Shown here: piece after piece, positions 1-10,214 of the stretch | How positions within the stretch are numbered: the stretch's first letter is position 1 | How the letters are laid out: every line of letters begins with the position of its first letter | Source: Dermacentor variabilis | Taxonomy: Eukaryota > Arthropoda > Arachnida > Ixodida > Ixodidae | Length of the DNA stretch: 64,000 nucleotides | Assembly: GCF_050947875.1 (NCBI RefSeq) | Contig: NC_134577.1 | Location: 72,419,139-72,483,138 of the forward strand | Direction: 5' to 3' | Translations under genes and position numbers: made by a program | Notes under the pieces: model-generated | Told to the model about the DNA's origin: nothing | The model's database searches: none | What the model saw: the letters and a program-made list of their open reading frames with translations, nothing else

Positions 1-1275
1 GTTGCAAAGGCTGTCTTGTCCTTGTCCGCATCGTGCATGGGGATTTGCCAGTATCCGGATCGGAGGTCGAGACTAGAAAAATATTCTGCACCCTGGAGGG
101 AGTCAATGGCATCGTCAATTCTTGGCATCGGATATACGTCTTTGCGCGTGATCTTATTAAGGGCTCGATAATCGACGCAGAATCGTACAGAGCCGTCTTT
201 CTTGCGAACCAGCACGACAGGAGACGACCAAGAACTGGAGGATGGCCGAATGATGTCTCTCTTGAGCATGTCATCAACGTTATCCGCAATGATTTTCCGT
301 TCTGCGGAAGACACGCGATACGGGCGGCGGCGTACAACCGAACTGCCTTCGGTTTCGATGCGATGTACTGCGACGGAAGTGCGCCCCAGAAGCTTGGAGT
401 GGACGTCAAATAAGGCTCTGTGTTTGTGCAGGAGTGCCAGAAGGTCTTCTTTCTGCGCAGCGGTCAAATCGGGATTTATCGCGGCCGTGAAAGCAGCGGT
501 AGCAGTGTGATAATCAGTTGTGGTAGACAAAGGTGGTGATTCGGTGTGAAGCGGTACCAGCGAAAGAGGTTCGGTGTCGGTAAAGCAGGTCACAGTAGAG
601 CCCTGGGAGAGCACAACTGGCGAAGAAGTAGGGTTATGAACAGCGACTAACGCTCTACCGTCCTGAAACCGTACTAGGCTAGGAGTAAGGCTAAGCCCAC
701 CGGAAATGCAGTAACCACTCGCGGCAAGGAACACATCACCATTAATAATAGTGTCGGAAGTCAGCGTCAGAATATGCTCATTACCCGCGGGAATGAAACA
801 GTCGGTAGACGTGACAAAACGCAGGCTATGAGCATTGACAGCGGACGAAGATTCAGTGTCCGTCATATGAATAGTTCGCTGACGGCAAGAGATGAAAGCT
901 GAGGCGGAGGACAGGAAGTCCCATCCCAAAATCATCGCGTAAGTGCACGAAGATAGCACGACGAACTGAATGTGGTGGAGGATGCCATCAATGAAAACGC
1001 GCGCAGTGCAAACACTGGAGGGCTGAACAAGAACTGTATTAGCACAACGAAGGGGAGGGCCATTATACGGTGTCTTCACTTTTCGCAATCGAGAACACAA
1101 GTCAGCACTAATAACGGAAAGCGATGCACCTGTGTCAACCAAGGCTGCGATTCGGACACCTTCAACACACACCAAAAGTACATTTGACGGGCGCTCCGGA
1201 GGAGTTTCACGTTGTCCAAAAGATGCAGCTTTCCCTCCTGAAGCTGCACCATTTAGTTTTCCGGGCGGTGATCGG
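1..1275 (-). CDS. pol: Gypsy pol (aspartic protease + reverse transcriptase N-terminal part), partial
   Basis: This is open on the minus strand from the gag overlap to the window edge, so it is 3'-truncated here. The protease active site is LVDTGAS at about 1125-1145, followed by a flap and the AMILGWDFL motif. A linker of about 200 residues leads into the RT. RT begins with the PYRVSSAER and DDMLKRDIIRP segments, then SPVVLVRKKDGSVRFCVDYR, LNKITRKDVYPMPRIDDAID and LDLRSGYWQIPM, where the first catalytic Asp lies. The YxDD box is beyond the window. The frame is -1 relative to gag, overlapping it across GGAAAACTAA near 1253-1262, which fits expression by ribosomal frameshift; that mechanism is inferred. 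Confidence 0.88.
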
Positions 1276-2473
1276 AGGACGAAGTAGCCGGTCGTAGAGG
1301 GGAAGAAGAGCGCCGCATCGGTGATGGTGAGCGACGACGCGGGAAACGCAATGAACCGGCAGTGTTGAAGTCCTGTGGAGATGGGGAACGTCGTGGATAA
1401 TAATCGTAGTCAAAACGCCGACGTCGTGGTACAGGGCCAGAAAACTGATCCCTTTCAACGCCGTCATAGCCACGTCTTTCATCTTGCTGACGGCGTCGGC
1501 AAAACCTGGAAATGTGGCCACGGATGCCGCAGTAGTAACAAACCGGTCGAGGTGGGCTCCATGCGTTATAAGGCGGAACTGGCGATGGCCTTGCAGTGAT
1601 AGGATTCAGGGACATGTGCGGTGCAGGTGCCTGTTGTGGTGGCTGCTGGGAGGGTGGCGCTATAGAGGCAACCTGAGCGTACGTTGGCGTATGGATAGGG
1701 TGCGGGCTCGTGATTTGCGGGCAGGTCACGGCAGCTATCTCTTCCCGCACGATATGGCGTAGGCCGCCACCAGGGGGCATCAGATCGACCTCAGGAGGGT
1801 TTGACGAAGCTTGGGCGTGCAGTTCCTCACGGATGATGGAGCGAATCAAAGCACGTAGCTCGCTGTCGTTGGACGCCTAGAAATCGGACGTGTCAGGGTG
1901 TAAGCGGAGCATATGAAGGTCATCGAGACGCTGACACGTACTGATGATGTCGGCGACGGTAGTGGGATTCAGCACTACAAGAGCATTGAATGCCGCAGTC
2001 CCAATACCCTTGAGCAGGTGGCGTACACGGTCACTCTCTGCCATCGAGGTGTTCACGCGGCGGCAGAGGGCGAGGACGTCCTCTATGTACGAAGTGTAGG
2101 ACTCGCCTGAGTGCTGTACACGCTCAGCAAGCTTCTTCTTAGCGATATCGGAGCGGACAGACGAGTTGGCGAAAATCTGGCGTAGATGGTGTTTAAAGAT
2201 GCTCCAGTTGACCAAATCGAGCTCATGATTGGAAAACCAAGTTTTCGCAACTCCGGTTAGGTAGAAGGCGACGTGAGCAAGTTTTGCTGATTCGTTCCAG
2301 TGGTTAAAGTCACTCACGCGCTCGTATAGCTCCAACCAGTCTTCAACGTCGTCGCCTGGAAGCCCAGCAAATAGCGGTGGATCCTTCTGAGGGGTGGTAA
2401 CTGTCCAAGAAGGGGTTCCCGCAGGAGTAGGCAAGGTGGATGTCGTGGTACTGGTCTGCTGGTCTTGCGACAT
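1253..2473 (-). CDS. gag: Gypsy gag polyprotein (capsid + nucleocapsid) with one internal TAG
   Basis: The likely start is MSQDQQTS at 2473; an in-frame ATG at 2584 lies in the leader. The first part (to 1880) has the retrotransposon-gag capsid pattern, with DDVEDWLELYERV, then a helix-rich region including VAKTWFSNHE and SYTSYIEDVLALCRRV. A single TAG at 1877-1879 follows. The same frame then continues to a TAA at 1253 and includes a proline/glutamine-rich linker, one CX2CX4HX4C zinc knuckle (CYYCGIRGHISRFC, 1499-1540) and an Arg/Ser-rich basic tail. Gag packages element RNA into cytoplasmic particles. The TAG is either a nonsense mutation or a readthrough site. Pol begins in the -1 frame, overlapping the end of gag. 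Confidence 0.8.
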
Positions 2474-2593
2474 GGTTGAGTGCAGTTGGTAGATGCGGCG
2501 ACCCGAGCGGAGCTCCAGGGATGTAGCGTAGGTGAAGCTGGAGAGAGACCAGGAGCGAGAGGGCGAAGGAACCGGACAGCACACTCCACCACT

Positions 2594-2718
2594 TGTGAGA
2601 CGAGGTTTAGGCAGCCAGTCTCTTCTTTATTCTCCCGAGTGAGAGCCCCACCACCAGGGTCCAAAACGGTGATGATGAGTATGTACAGGTGAGAATATGA
2701 AGCGTATGAATAATGCTC

Positions 2719-2721
<3 letters not shown>
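2594..2721 (-). repeat. Putative 5' LTR of the Gypsy element, 128 bp
   Basis: On the minus strand this segment starts TGTGAG and ends CTCACA, a perfect terminal inverted repeat of the TG...CA type. It contains an AATAAA about 30 bases before its inner end, as expected for the R/U5 part of an LTR. A TGG-starting sequence, TGGTGGAGTGTGCTGTCC, lies two bases inside the inner edge and is a possible primer-binding site. I could not assign it to a tRNA. The 3' LTR is outside the window, so the outer edge rests only on the inverted repeat; 128 bp is short for this family. Confidence 0.55.
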
Positions 2722-2809
<88 letters not shown>

Positions 2810-2820
2810 TTATATATATA
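2722..2820. repeat. (AT)n microsatellite
   Basis: This is an alternating TA run of about 100 bases with single interruptions near its right end (GTATA, TTTAT). It abuts the outer edge of the Gypsy LTR. The translated IYIYIY frames through it are low-complexity artefacts. Confidence 0.97.
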
Positions 2821-2844
2821 TCAATGAGGAGCACACGACATGGT

Positions 2845-3040
2845 TATTTTTGGTTTATTCCCCGAACAATTCTGATAGGTGGACCGGCCTTTACATACCG
2901 AAATGATAAATAAAGGGATGGGAAAACGAGGCCCCGATAGTTCAATTCGCAAGAGCACGGCACCCGTAATACGAATACGTGGGTTCGTATACCACCTGCG
3001 GCCAGTTGTTCACTTATTGCGCGATAGAAACTCACACTCT
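2845..3040 (+). mobile_element. tRNA-derived SINE copy
   Basis: A tRNA-like head is visible at about 2928-3000. It has a D-arm/A-box-like stretch (GATAGTTCAATTCGC), an anticodon-stem-like segment (GCACGGCACCCGTAATACG) and a B box (GTGGGTTCGTATACC). The flanking text (GGACCGGCCTTTACATACCG, CTGCGGCCAGTTGTT) matches a high-copy family I recognise from tick genomes. A spurious minus-strand frame containing GGIRTH, often seen in tick gene predictions, comes from this repeat. RNA polymerase III transcription from the internal promoter and LINE-assisted copying are known for SINEs; activity here is not shown. Confidence 0.75.
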
Positions 3041-4900
3041 TTTCTTATACTTGTTCCCTCAAAAATTTTCTTACAGTCTTTCGTTCAGCGATGTGCGAGT
3101 TCACTGGGTTCTTGTCCAACGCGGTGAGAAATGATGATAATGATGCCCAATGTTCAACCATGGTCAGCACTTAACCTTCGGAAATGCAGCGCGGTGATGA
3201 TGATGATGAAGCCTCAGTCACTGGCACAAACCCAGTGCGTGGTGGGCATGTGCCATATCTTGTTCTTTTTCTTATTCCTTAGTGAAATGGCGCAAACCAC
3301 TCTGGAGGATCAACCATGAATCAGGTGGTGAGGAAATTATTGTTTTTTTTTCGGCCATGTGAAGTGAAATGAAATAAGTGCTTTTATAAAAGTAAAATAA
3401 AGTGTCTTCTGTTACAGATAAGAATAATCTACCTAAGTATTGCTCCAAAATTATGTAACCATACGAAGTAAAAGGACGATTTTGGCATGCCATTTTTCGA
3501 CTTGCGCAGAAACTTGCAGAGGGCTTCACAAACGTTCCTGTGGCTACAATCCGGTGCTGAACTGCAGAGGATATAATTTACTGGAACAGTGGATCAAATT
3601 CAAGCCAAGTTTTTGGGAGGCACCTCATAAATATCTATTGCTTTGAATAATGAGCCGGCGACAGGTCAAGAAGTGTCGCAAAGATTCACTCTCAGGGAAA
3701 AAAAGGTGATATAGCCAGACCAGATCTGTGGAGGTAAAGGTTTTGTGGGGTAACTCGGCACCGCACTCTAGTAATCGTTACTTTGATTTTTCTAGTGAAA
3801 CACCGATTGTTGTTCCAAGGGAAATTGAGGTGCGCGAAATCAGATGTTGACTTCGATGACTTGGCGACGTCATTTACAGCAGAATATTTTCTGAATCGCC
3901 AGGCAGTGATGAATGCTGACATAGGTAAAACGGGGATTACAGGACCATCGTGGGTTGCTATTGCGAGTGCATCTTCATATTCATGCAAGGCGAGACTTTT
4001 GTGGCCTCACACCTACACTAAACGAATCAGACGCAGATGTCTTGGGAGGAGAGAATAGACTGTTTCTGATTATTCTGACAATTGGACGCGGTTAGTGAAA
4101 AACACACAGACAGACAATCAGTTAAAACTTATGCTGATGACACATGATAATAATTTGCGTAAGACTAAAGGCCAATGGTTTCACCTGAAATGCAGCCGTG
4201 AACTCAGGCACTCGAATGGGAAAAGGCGCATTTATAATGTTGATAACAATGCCCACACCTGCCTTCTCTTCACAGACGGAAGCATCAGTGGCTTTAACGC
4301 TCTTTGTATCCAGTTGCGTAAGATAGTTTTCCAATATGCCATTCAGATATTGATAGGGCAAATGTTTAGCATTTTTTGGAATAAATATCACCACATTCCA
4401 TTTTAGCCACGGGAACGCAGGAATTTAGGAAGATCATCTCGCATAGGGGAACATCTAATGGGTCCAATAGTTTTTGTGCAAGAACAACTTTATTGCAACG
4501 TTAGCGATACCATTGATCGTTAAAAAAGGAAGCTGATTCAGTAGTGAAAACATGCCGTCGCGTCCTCTGTGGAGATGCGTATATCTTTAGGGAAATGTGT
4601 ACTGGTAATATGTGAAACCGCATGAGAAGAGAAGGCAGGCGTGCTTTTGATATGAAATATCTTTCGCGACAAACTTAGGAAGCTCAAGACATAAGCGCAA
4701 TTCATCTCGTTCTAATAGAACCAGAGGCCGAATTATGGTGTATGCGAGTCCGCCAGAACAGAAAATGCAGCCATGCCTTCTGAAGGTGACAAAGAAGAAG
4801 CAGCTAGGAGCGCGCACTCGTTAGCCGATGGTCTTGAACAGGGATTGCGCTATGCCTTCCGGATCTTCCTATTAACCCGTCACCCAGGGTCGCATCGATT
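3041..4900. other. No gene recognised
   Basis: This is AT-leaning DNA with short GATGATGAT runs near 3130-3215. Open frames are all under about 105 codons and have no recognisable motif. I see no repeat structure worth naming. Confidence 0.6.
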
Positions 4901-4905
4901 GTAGT

Positions 4906-5177
4906 TTGTTCACCCCGTCTTCTACAAGCACACTCAGCAGGGAGGAGAATTCGCGAATCAAGCAAGCCTCTGAGAGGCCTCTCAAGGAAGCCACGTCATC
5001 GGGCACGGAAGCCACGTCCTCGGGCACCACGGCGTCAACCGTAAAGCAGGGAGGCAGTAGACAGAGCGTTGCGAAGGGGCCCCACCGAAGTCCTCCACGA
5101 CGTCGAAATGAAAAGGACCCCGGGCCACAAGAAGCCTTTGAGAAGTCCGGAAGACGAGGCACCAGCGTACAGCCAAG
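4906..5177 (+). CDS. Candidate coding exon, disordered basic/Ser-rich segment (weak)
   Basis: This is a GC-rich island in AT-rich surroundings with an open frame of about 90 codons ending at AAG|GTGAGG, a good splice-donor match at 5178. The peptide is polar, with SGTEATSSGTTAS and GPHRSPPRRRNEK-type text and no domain I recognise. A second frame through the same DNA (VEMKRTPGHKKPLRSPEDE) is also open, so the frame is uncertain. It could be the disordered N-terminal tail of a membrane protein on the plus strand, possibly the M13-like gene further right, but the link is inference only. The 5' boundary is unknown. Confidence 0.22.
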
Positions 5178-5189
5178 GTGAGGGCCCCT

Positions 5190-7150
5190 GTAATCGTAGA
5201 CTTCCTAATTCATTGCATTGGTCGCCGCGAAATGCCGTTCCCACGTGTCAGCACAAGCTGTCTTCCGCGATGTGTGCGCGTTCTCTTGCGAAATGGATGG
5301 GTTTCTTTGCAGTGACATGCTATTCGCTTGTATCACCATGTATCTGCACTTTCAGAGCAATTTATACTGTTGGAATGCGTTGAGAAGGTCGCCAAGCTAT
5401 CGACCAGCGTTTAGATTTTAATCTGTTTTTTTTTTCGCTAGATATGGCGACTTTCTTGTCTATATAGCTACAACTGTTTGTATTTAGTGACTGGCACACT
5501 TCACTTTAGTGGCATGACTGAACAAGTAGAAACAATTTAGCGACTTCCAAGTCAGATAAGTTGCTAGAAAAATGATTTTCGGGCACTGATTCAAGATAAG
5601 TGTAAATGGACGAAATTTGCTGTAGGATGCTACTACTCCGTGACCATGATTAAACAAGGGTTGCCTTCCCATTGTGCTTTTAGTTCACAACACCGCATTC
5701 ACCCAAGACTTCATGTTGTGCTCACAAAATTGATGTTTGCTTCTTCTTTCCAAAGCTAACTTGAATAGGTCTAAACGCTACTGGATCTGCCCTTCAACTA
5801 ACTGCGTTCTATTGGTGGACGTTCGCGCAAGCGTATAAGTAAACAATTGTCCTGAACCTATCGCAATATACCTTTACGATATCGAAGTGGCTAGGCTCAC
5901 TCCTGGAAATCTGAACGCACCGCTTCCGCCTCTCACGGCTTGCGAACCATAAATAGTTCGCAAACTTTCCAGGTTTCCGGAAAAGAAAGAAGGAAAGAAA
6001 GATCAAGGGGCGGAAGCGTAGTATTTGATGCCTATAAAGGCCACGTAATAATCATCATCCTGCTAACACGAGGAAATGCGCGTGTCACAGAATTATGTTG
6101 TCCTATCACGAGCGTCGATCACTGGAAAACTTGCAGAGATAATGTGCATCGAGTGCCTTTTCGTGCCAAGAAAATTAGGTCACTCGTGTTCTTTTGAATA
6201 GGGGGGCATTTGTAGTCTTACAACCTGTAGGTAAACGCAGAATTTGAGCAGTCATCATCTGTTGTTATGTTGGTGCATTAGTAATATAAGAGCCCTTTGC
6301 ACCTTGCTGTTAAATTCAAAGTTTATTTATTCACCCGCGTAGACACTAGAAGGTGAAACATCTCGGCAGAATATAAAAACCACGCTAATATATACAGAAA
6401 TAGTTTTCCAAAACGCCTACGTTATGTTAAATTATCTCGACATATTTAGCGACAATTTGGCGACATTGCAGGGAAACTTATCAATTATTTATCGAATTTT
6501 GCGTCTCACTTCAGTCACGCGCCTAAATAATGAGGTCTAAGTAAACAATAAATTCTGTACTGCAATTCTAATTGCTCCAAAGCGAATACTCTGTGCTTCA
6601 TCCTTGCTAACTAACTAACATAACTATTTCTCACATGTGTTCAGCACGTTTAGCTGGAAAAGCTTTAGCAAGCGCTTTGTATAGTAACATTAAAATTTTT
6701 CTATATTTGGTTCAAAAAGCATATGGGCTGCGATGTTGAATCAGCACGAATGCGTGGTAAAGGCTGACACTGGCACGCACGCGTCAAAAACCACTTTACA
6801 TGTTATGAATGATAGCATTAGTTTTAATAACAACGATTCCGTAGTTCTGTGGCAAAAGGTTTTGCCAGCTGCTTATGACGGAAGTAACCGATGATTTGGC
6901 GATAGAAATAAATATAAATTTTATACTCAGTTATCGGGAGGATTATGTTCTCATGCACCTAACCATACGCGCCATCTGGTTCGAATGGATACATGTTTGG
7001 CAGCCGCATGAAGCAGCCGCAATACTAGCACATCCCACTCCATACAAACCATACCACAGTCTACCACATACTTGTGAATCTGGACTTCAAATAGCTGAAA
7101 TGCGACATTCAAACTAAACACTGCAAGCTAACAACCATCGCAAACATCAT
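5190..7150. other. No gene recognised
   Basis: This is AT-rich sequence with only short open frames and no repeat I can name. It may be intronic if the flanking GC-rich segments are exons of one gene. Confidence 0.5.
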
Positions 7151-7169
7151 TTAAACAAAAAATATGCAG

Positions 7170-7516
7170 CCCCGCAAGACACCAGTCAAGAAGTCTTTCG
7201 AGCTTACACCGAACCCTATGTCTCGAAGACTCCGACAAACTGTCTACCGTCGACGACTGCGCCGAGACGAAAACCATCCGAGCAGAGAGCTCTGGGACAG
7301 TCGTCCGCGATCGACCACGCCTCTCGCAGCAGTCTCCAGGCGAGCGATGGTATCGCTGTTCCCAGCGCAGCGCGCTCGTTGGCAACGATGGGACAAGCCA
7401 GGGGCGGTTCGGCCGGCGGTGTTAGCGATGTGGCGGTCGGGGAGGTTGGAAGACATGAGCCTTGCGAAACCGGGCCGACAAAGCCAGACAAGCAACGGAT
7501 GCTCCGTGAAGAAACG
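7170..7516 (+). CDS. Candidate coding exon, disordered segment (weak)
   Basis: The GC content rises sharply between about 7190 and 7520. It is open in more than one plus frame, and the right edge is GAAACG|GTAAGG, a strong donor match at 7517. A preceding ATGCAG at 7164-7169 could act as an acceptor but lacks a pyrimidine tract. The predicted peptide is Ser/Arg/Gly-rich without a recognised domain. A CpG-rich regulatory element is an alternative reading. Confidence 0.22.
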
Positions 7517-7659
7517 GTAAGGAGAATCCGTTGCGCTGAGAAGCGGTCACAACGCATGCTCACTCGTTGTTTTTTTTTAGATGCCGCTTACGGAAAAGAA
7601 GGTACCCTTGTACAAATAATACAGTCAGTTCCGTTTTGTTACCGTGGGAAAAAATCAAA

Positions 7660-7885
7660 TTCTGGGGTTTAATTCTCCAAATAAGGTTGAGCTGCGACGG
7701 ACGTAGTAGTGGTGGAGCCCGGATTAATTTCTACCACCTGGGCTTCTTGAACGTGCACATAAATCTTAGCACAGGAACGTTTTTTTGCATTCTGCAACAG
7801 CCTCAGTGCGGCCTGGAATTGAACTGGAGACCTTGTGCTTCGTTGCAGAGTGTCATATCCACCGAGCTACTGCAGTGATTTTTTA
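7660..7885 (-). mobile_element. tRNA-derived SINE copy (tick 'GTGGTCAAAATTAATCCGGA'-type family)
   Basis: Read on the minus strand it has a degenerate tRNA-like head at the right (about 7810-7880, ending GTTCAATTCC). The family's characteristic body follows: a TGCACGTTCAAGAAGCCCAG-like segment, then GGTAGAAATTAATCC. The opposite end reads TCTGGGGTTTAATTCT. The same family recurs on the plus strand at 18746, 19087, 48905 and 55011, which allows direct comparison. It is diverged, so it is an old insertion. Confidence 0.75.
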
Positions 7886-7889
7886 CGTG

Positions 7890-9510
7890 TAGTAAAAGGC
7901 GCTATCCGCTGCAATATTTTCCTTAGGAGAGGTTTTCGAGACAACCAACATTTCAATTAACAAGATAATGTTATTTGTGACTATCTCATTCGTGGAATTC
8001 TGGCGCCGGGATTACACCCCTGTAGTCAATGCAATAATCATGTCATTTTAATTAACAACGTAACTTCCATCGTGGAAAACGGCTTGCATATTTCATAACC
8101 TAGAAAAGCTAGTATCCGCTTTACAAAAAACAGTTTCCTGGGCCATGTACGAAGGTATTCAAGCAATGCGCGGTTGCGGTGAAAAAAAAACGTTTGTTTT
8201 CACTCATCTGGGTAAGTTCAGCAAAACAAACGTTACGTACAATCTTATTGTGAAAATTTGGACGTGAGTGTTTCGAAGTGCTTATACTTGTTTTGTAAGG
8301 TAAATAAGCTATGACACGTATACGTTATCTTATAACTCGTTCATGCCTAATGTTGCACAAGGCAGCGAAACTTTTGAATAACCAGCTAGCTCTGCGAACT
8401 GGATCGCTCTTTTGTAACCAGCTGAGCTGCGGACACAGTCACTTCGGCAACGTCATTAGCGGAGGCGAAACACACATGCTCTTATAGCACCCACTGCTGA
8501 TTTCTAAGTACCAGATATCACCTGAGTTCATCGACCATTATTAACAGAGTGAAATCTAACGTTGTTAAACCGGCCACCCCATCCTCTGCTGGAGCCGTCG
8601 TAATCAGTATATTCTTAAATACGGATAATGCCACTTGCGCGAGAAAGCCTATTTTCTTGCAGTCTCTCCTGTATCGCGTGGAAGTTTGTGAAACAATCCC
8701 AAACGAAGGAAACCTTTATACAAACGCAAACATTTAGTTTGCTCTACAGTGAGGGCTTTCAGCTGCACCAAGTGCAGACGTCCTTTTAAAGGGCGTCTGC
8801 ACTTTCGAAAAGGCGCCTTACCAAGTCGGATCGGAAATTTTAGTCTCATTTTTGAAAGTGTAAAGTAGCATCTAGAGAGCGTTTTAGCGTAATAATTTTT
8901 TTGTCAAATCGTTGCATTATTTTAGGAGATAGTAAAAATTGAGATATCGCACCGTCGTGCTGCCGGGAGGCCAGCCTCACAGCCAGCATAAGCACTGCCT
9001 CCATTTGTCTCGAATAGCCTGTCCAACACCCTGTTTTTTCCATATACTTTGCCCATACGGAGCCGAAGAACCGCGTCGCAATTATGTCACTATCCCCACA
9101 CGCCTTTTGTTTCCTTTTCTTCCTTCATTGCCGCACGACGCACTTCCTGTGGTGGTTCTGCGTGTTCTACCTTAGATGAGAAAGGAGAGTCGCGTGCTAT
9201 AATCGGTGAGGTTGCAGGTAGCGCGCCTGCAGAATAGGCGGCTATGCGCGTGGCGCCTTGATCTTTCGGCAGGAAGCGGGGATCTCTTGCGAGGAAGTTC
9301 ACGTGCCTTTGTTTTAATATTTCACCTGTAGCGCCATGCTGGGCTTTGATCCATGTGCATACATTACCGTGCGCACAGGATTGCTCACAGGCTCCAACAG
9401 GGCAAACCGCGTGATCTACAGAATTGGCTTGTATGTTGGCTACGGAGAAACCTGGGGACGTCCCTGCAAAAAAATAATGTCCCTATTCCCTTTTATGTTG
9501 CCCACTATTA
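7890..9510. other. Mostly featureless; short palindrome near 8.8 kb
   Basis: No coding motif is seen. The only structured element is a 35-base palindrome at 8770-8804, listed separately. Open frames are short and unrecognised. Confidence 0.5.
8770..8804. repeat. 35-bp near-perfect palindrome
   Basis: The arms AAGTGCAGACGTCCTTT and AAAGGGCGTCTGCACTT pair around a TTTTAAA centre. It is probably the terminal or central part of a foldback repeat. No flanking duplication was recognised. Confidence 0.7.
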
Positions 9511-9516
9511 CGCGTT

Positions 9517-9954
9517 ATGTTCGGTATTCCACTCGACAGTTTCGTAGCTGGCCTTGCATGCCCAGTTATGTCGCAGTCGTTCGTCGCCTCCTCGAGCGGC
9601 CAAGGATCTCGGGAGGAAGGCGGCCTCGACAAGCTCAAATCGGAGAGGCACTACCTTTTGCTGCCAATAGTTGAATCCTCCGATCGAACGCTGGGCAAGC
9701 TCAAATCGATGATGCACTCAACATCGATGCCTATAAGTGACTCGGCCGATCGACGAGGCGTTCGCTTCGAACAGCAGCGTGTCGACGATTACGGACGCCA
9801 GAACAAACGGGGGCGCAACATCACCGTGTTCCCGTGTCTGTCTCCCGGTTCCCCGAGCGGCAGTGGTTCGGCGTTGACGTCCTCGACCTCGACGCAGTGG
9901 GCGTACCGGAATGTTTCCGACGCGCCGCACTTCCTCAGCAGTAGTCGAGTGCGG
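9517..9954 (+). CDS. Candidate coding exon (weak)
   Basis: This is a GC-rich stretch with an open plus frame from about 9517 through 10209 and a donor-like GCGG|GTGAGT at 9955. The peptide has no recognised domain. The DNA contains two near-copies of CAAGCTCAAATCG (near 9630 and 9697), which suggests a short internal duplication. It lies between other GC-rich islands on the same strand, but joining them into one gene is not supported by any motif. Confidence 0.2.
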
Positions 9955-10214
9955 GTGAGTTGTAGGAGTTGGCCTTTCTGCGCGCCTGAGCAAATACGAA
10001 ACACGCGCTTCGTGAGCTCGGAATTCCACGCGGCCTGGCAGGATCCCGCGAGCCTGATTAAATTTGATTTAAACAGAATTTGGGTTTTATTTCTTAATTT
10101 TGCCGAGAGCTTCCATCTAGAGGCCGAAACTAACGGAGTCGAAAAGAGTGGGCTTAAATCGCGTCCTTTGCAGTACAAGGCGCCGTTCAATATCCCATTC
10201 GTGAGCTGAAAACG

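Larger units (their letters stand above)
1..2721 (-). mobile_element. Ty3/Gypsy LTR retrotransposon, 5' part (LTR-gag-pol, cut by window edge)
   Basis: Read on the minus strand the order is LTR (2594-2721), gag (2473-1253), then protease and the start of reverse transcriptase running off the window at base 1. The pol part is open from about 1275 to base 1 with no stop seen. The element therefore looks young, apart from one TAG inside gag. The LTR-gag-PR-RT order and the CCHC zinc knuckle followed by an LVDTGAS protease are typical of Ty3/Gypsy (Metaviridae) elements. The outer LTR edge touches an (AT)n tract, which suggests insertion into a microsatellite. RNase H, integrase and the 3' LTR would lie beyond the window. 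Confidence 0.9.

Noticed and set aside
33..510. Plus-strand open frames of 126 and 102 codons
   Set aside because: They are antisense to the Gypsy reverse transcriptase, whose motifs read cleanly on the minus strand.
2607..2913. Frames encoding long IYIYIY stretches
   Set aside because: Translation of the (AT)n microsatellite; the same applies to 22022-22082 and 51189-51331.
2844..3035. Minus-strand frame containing GGIRTH
   Set aside because: It is a known type of false gene prediction arising from a tRNA-derived SINE.
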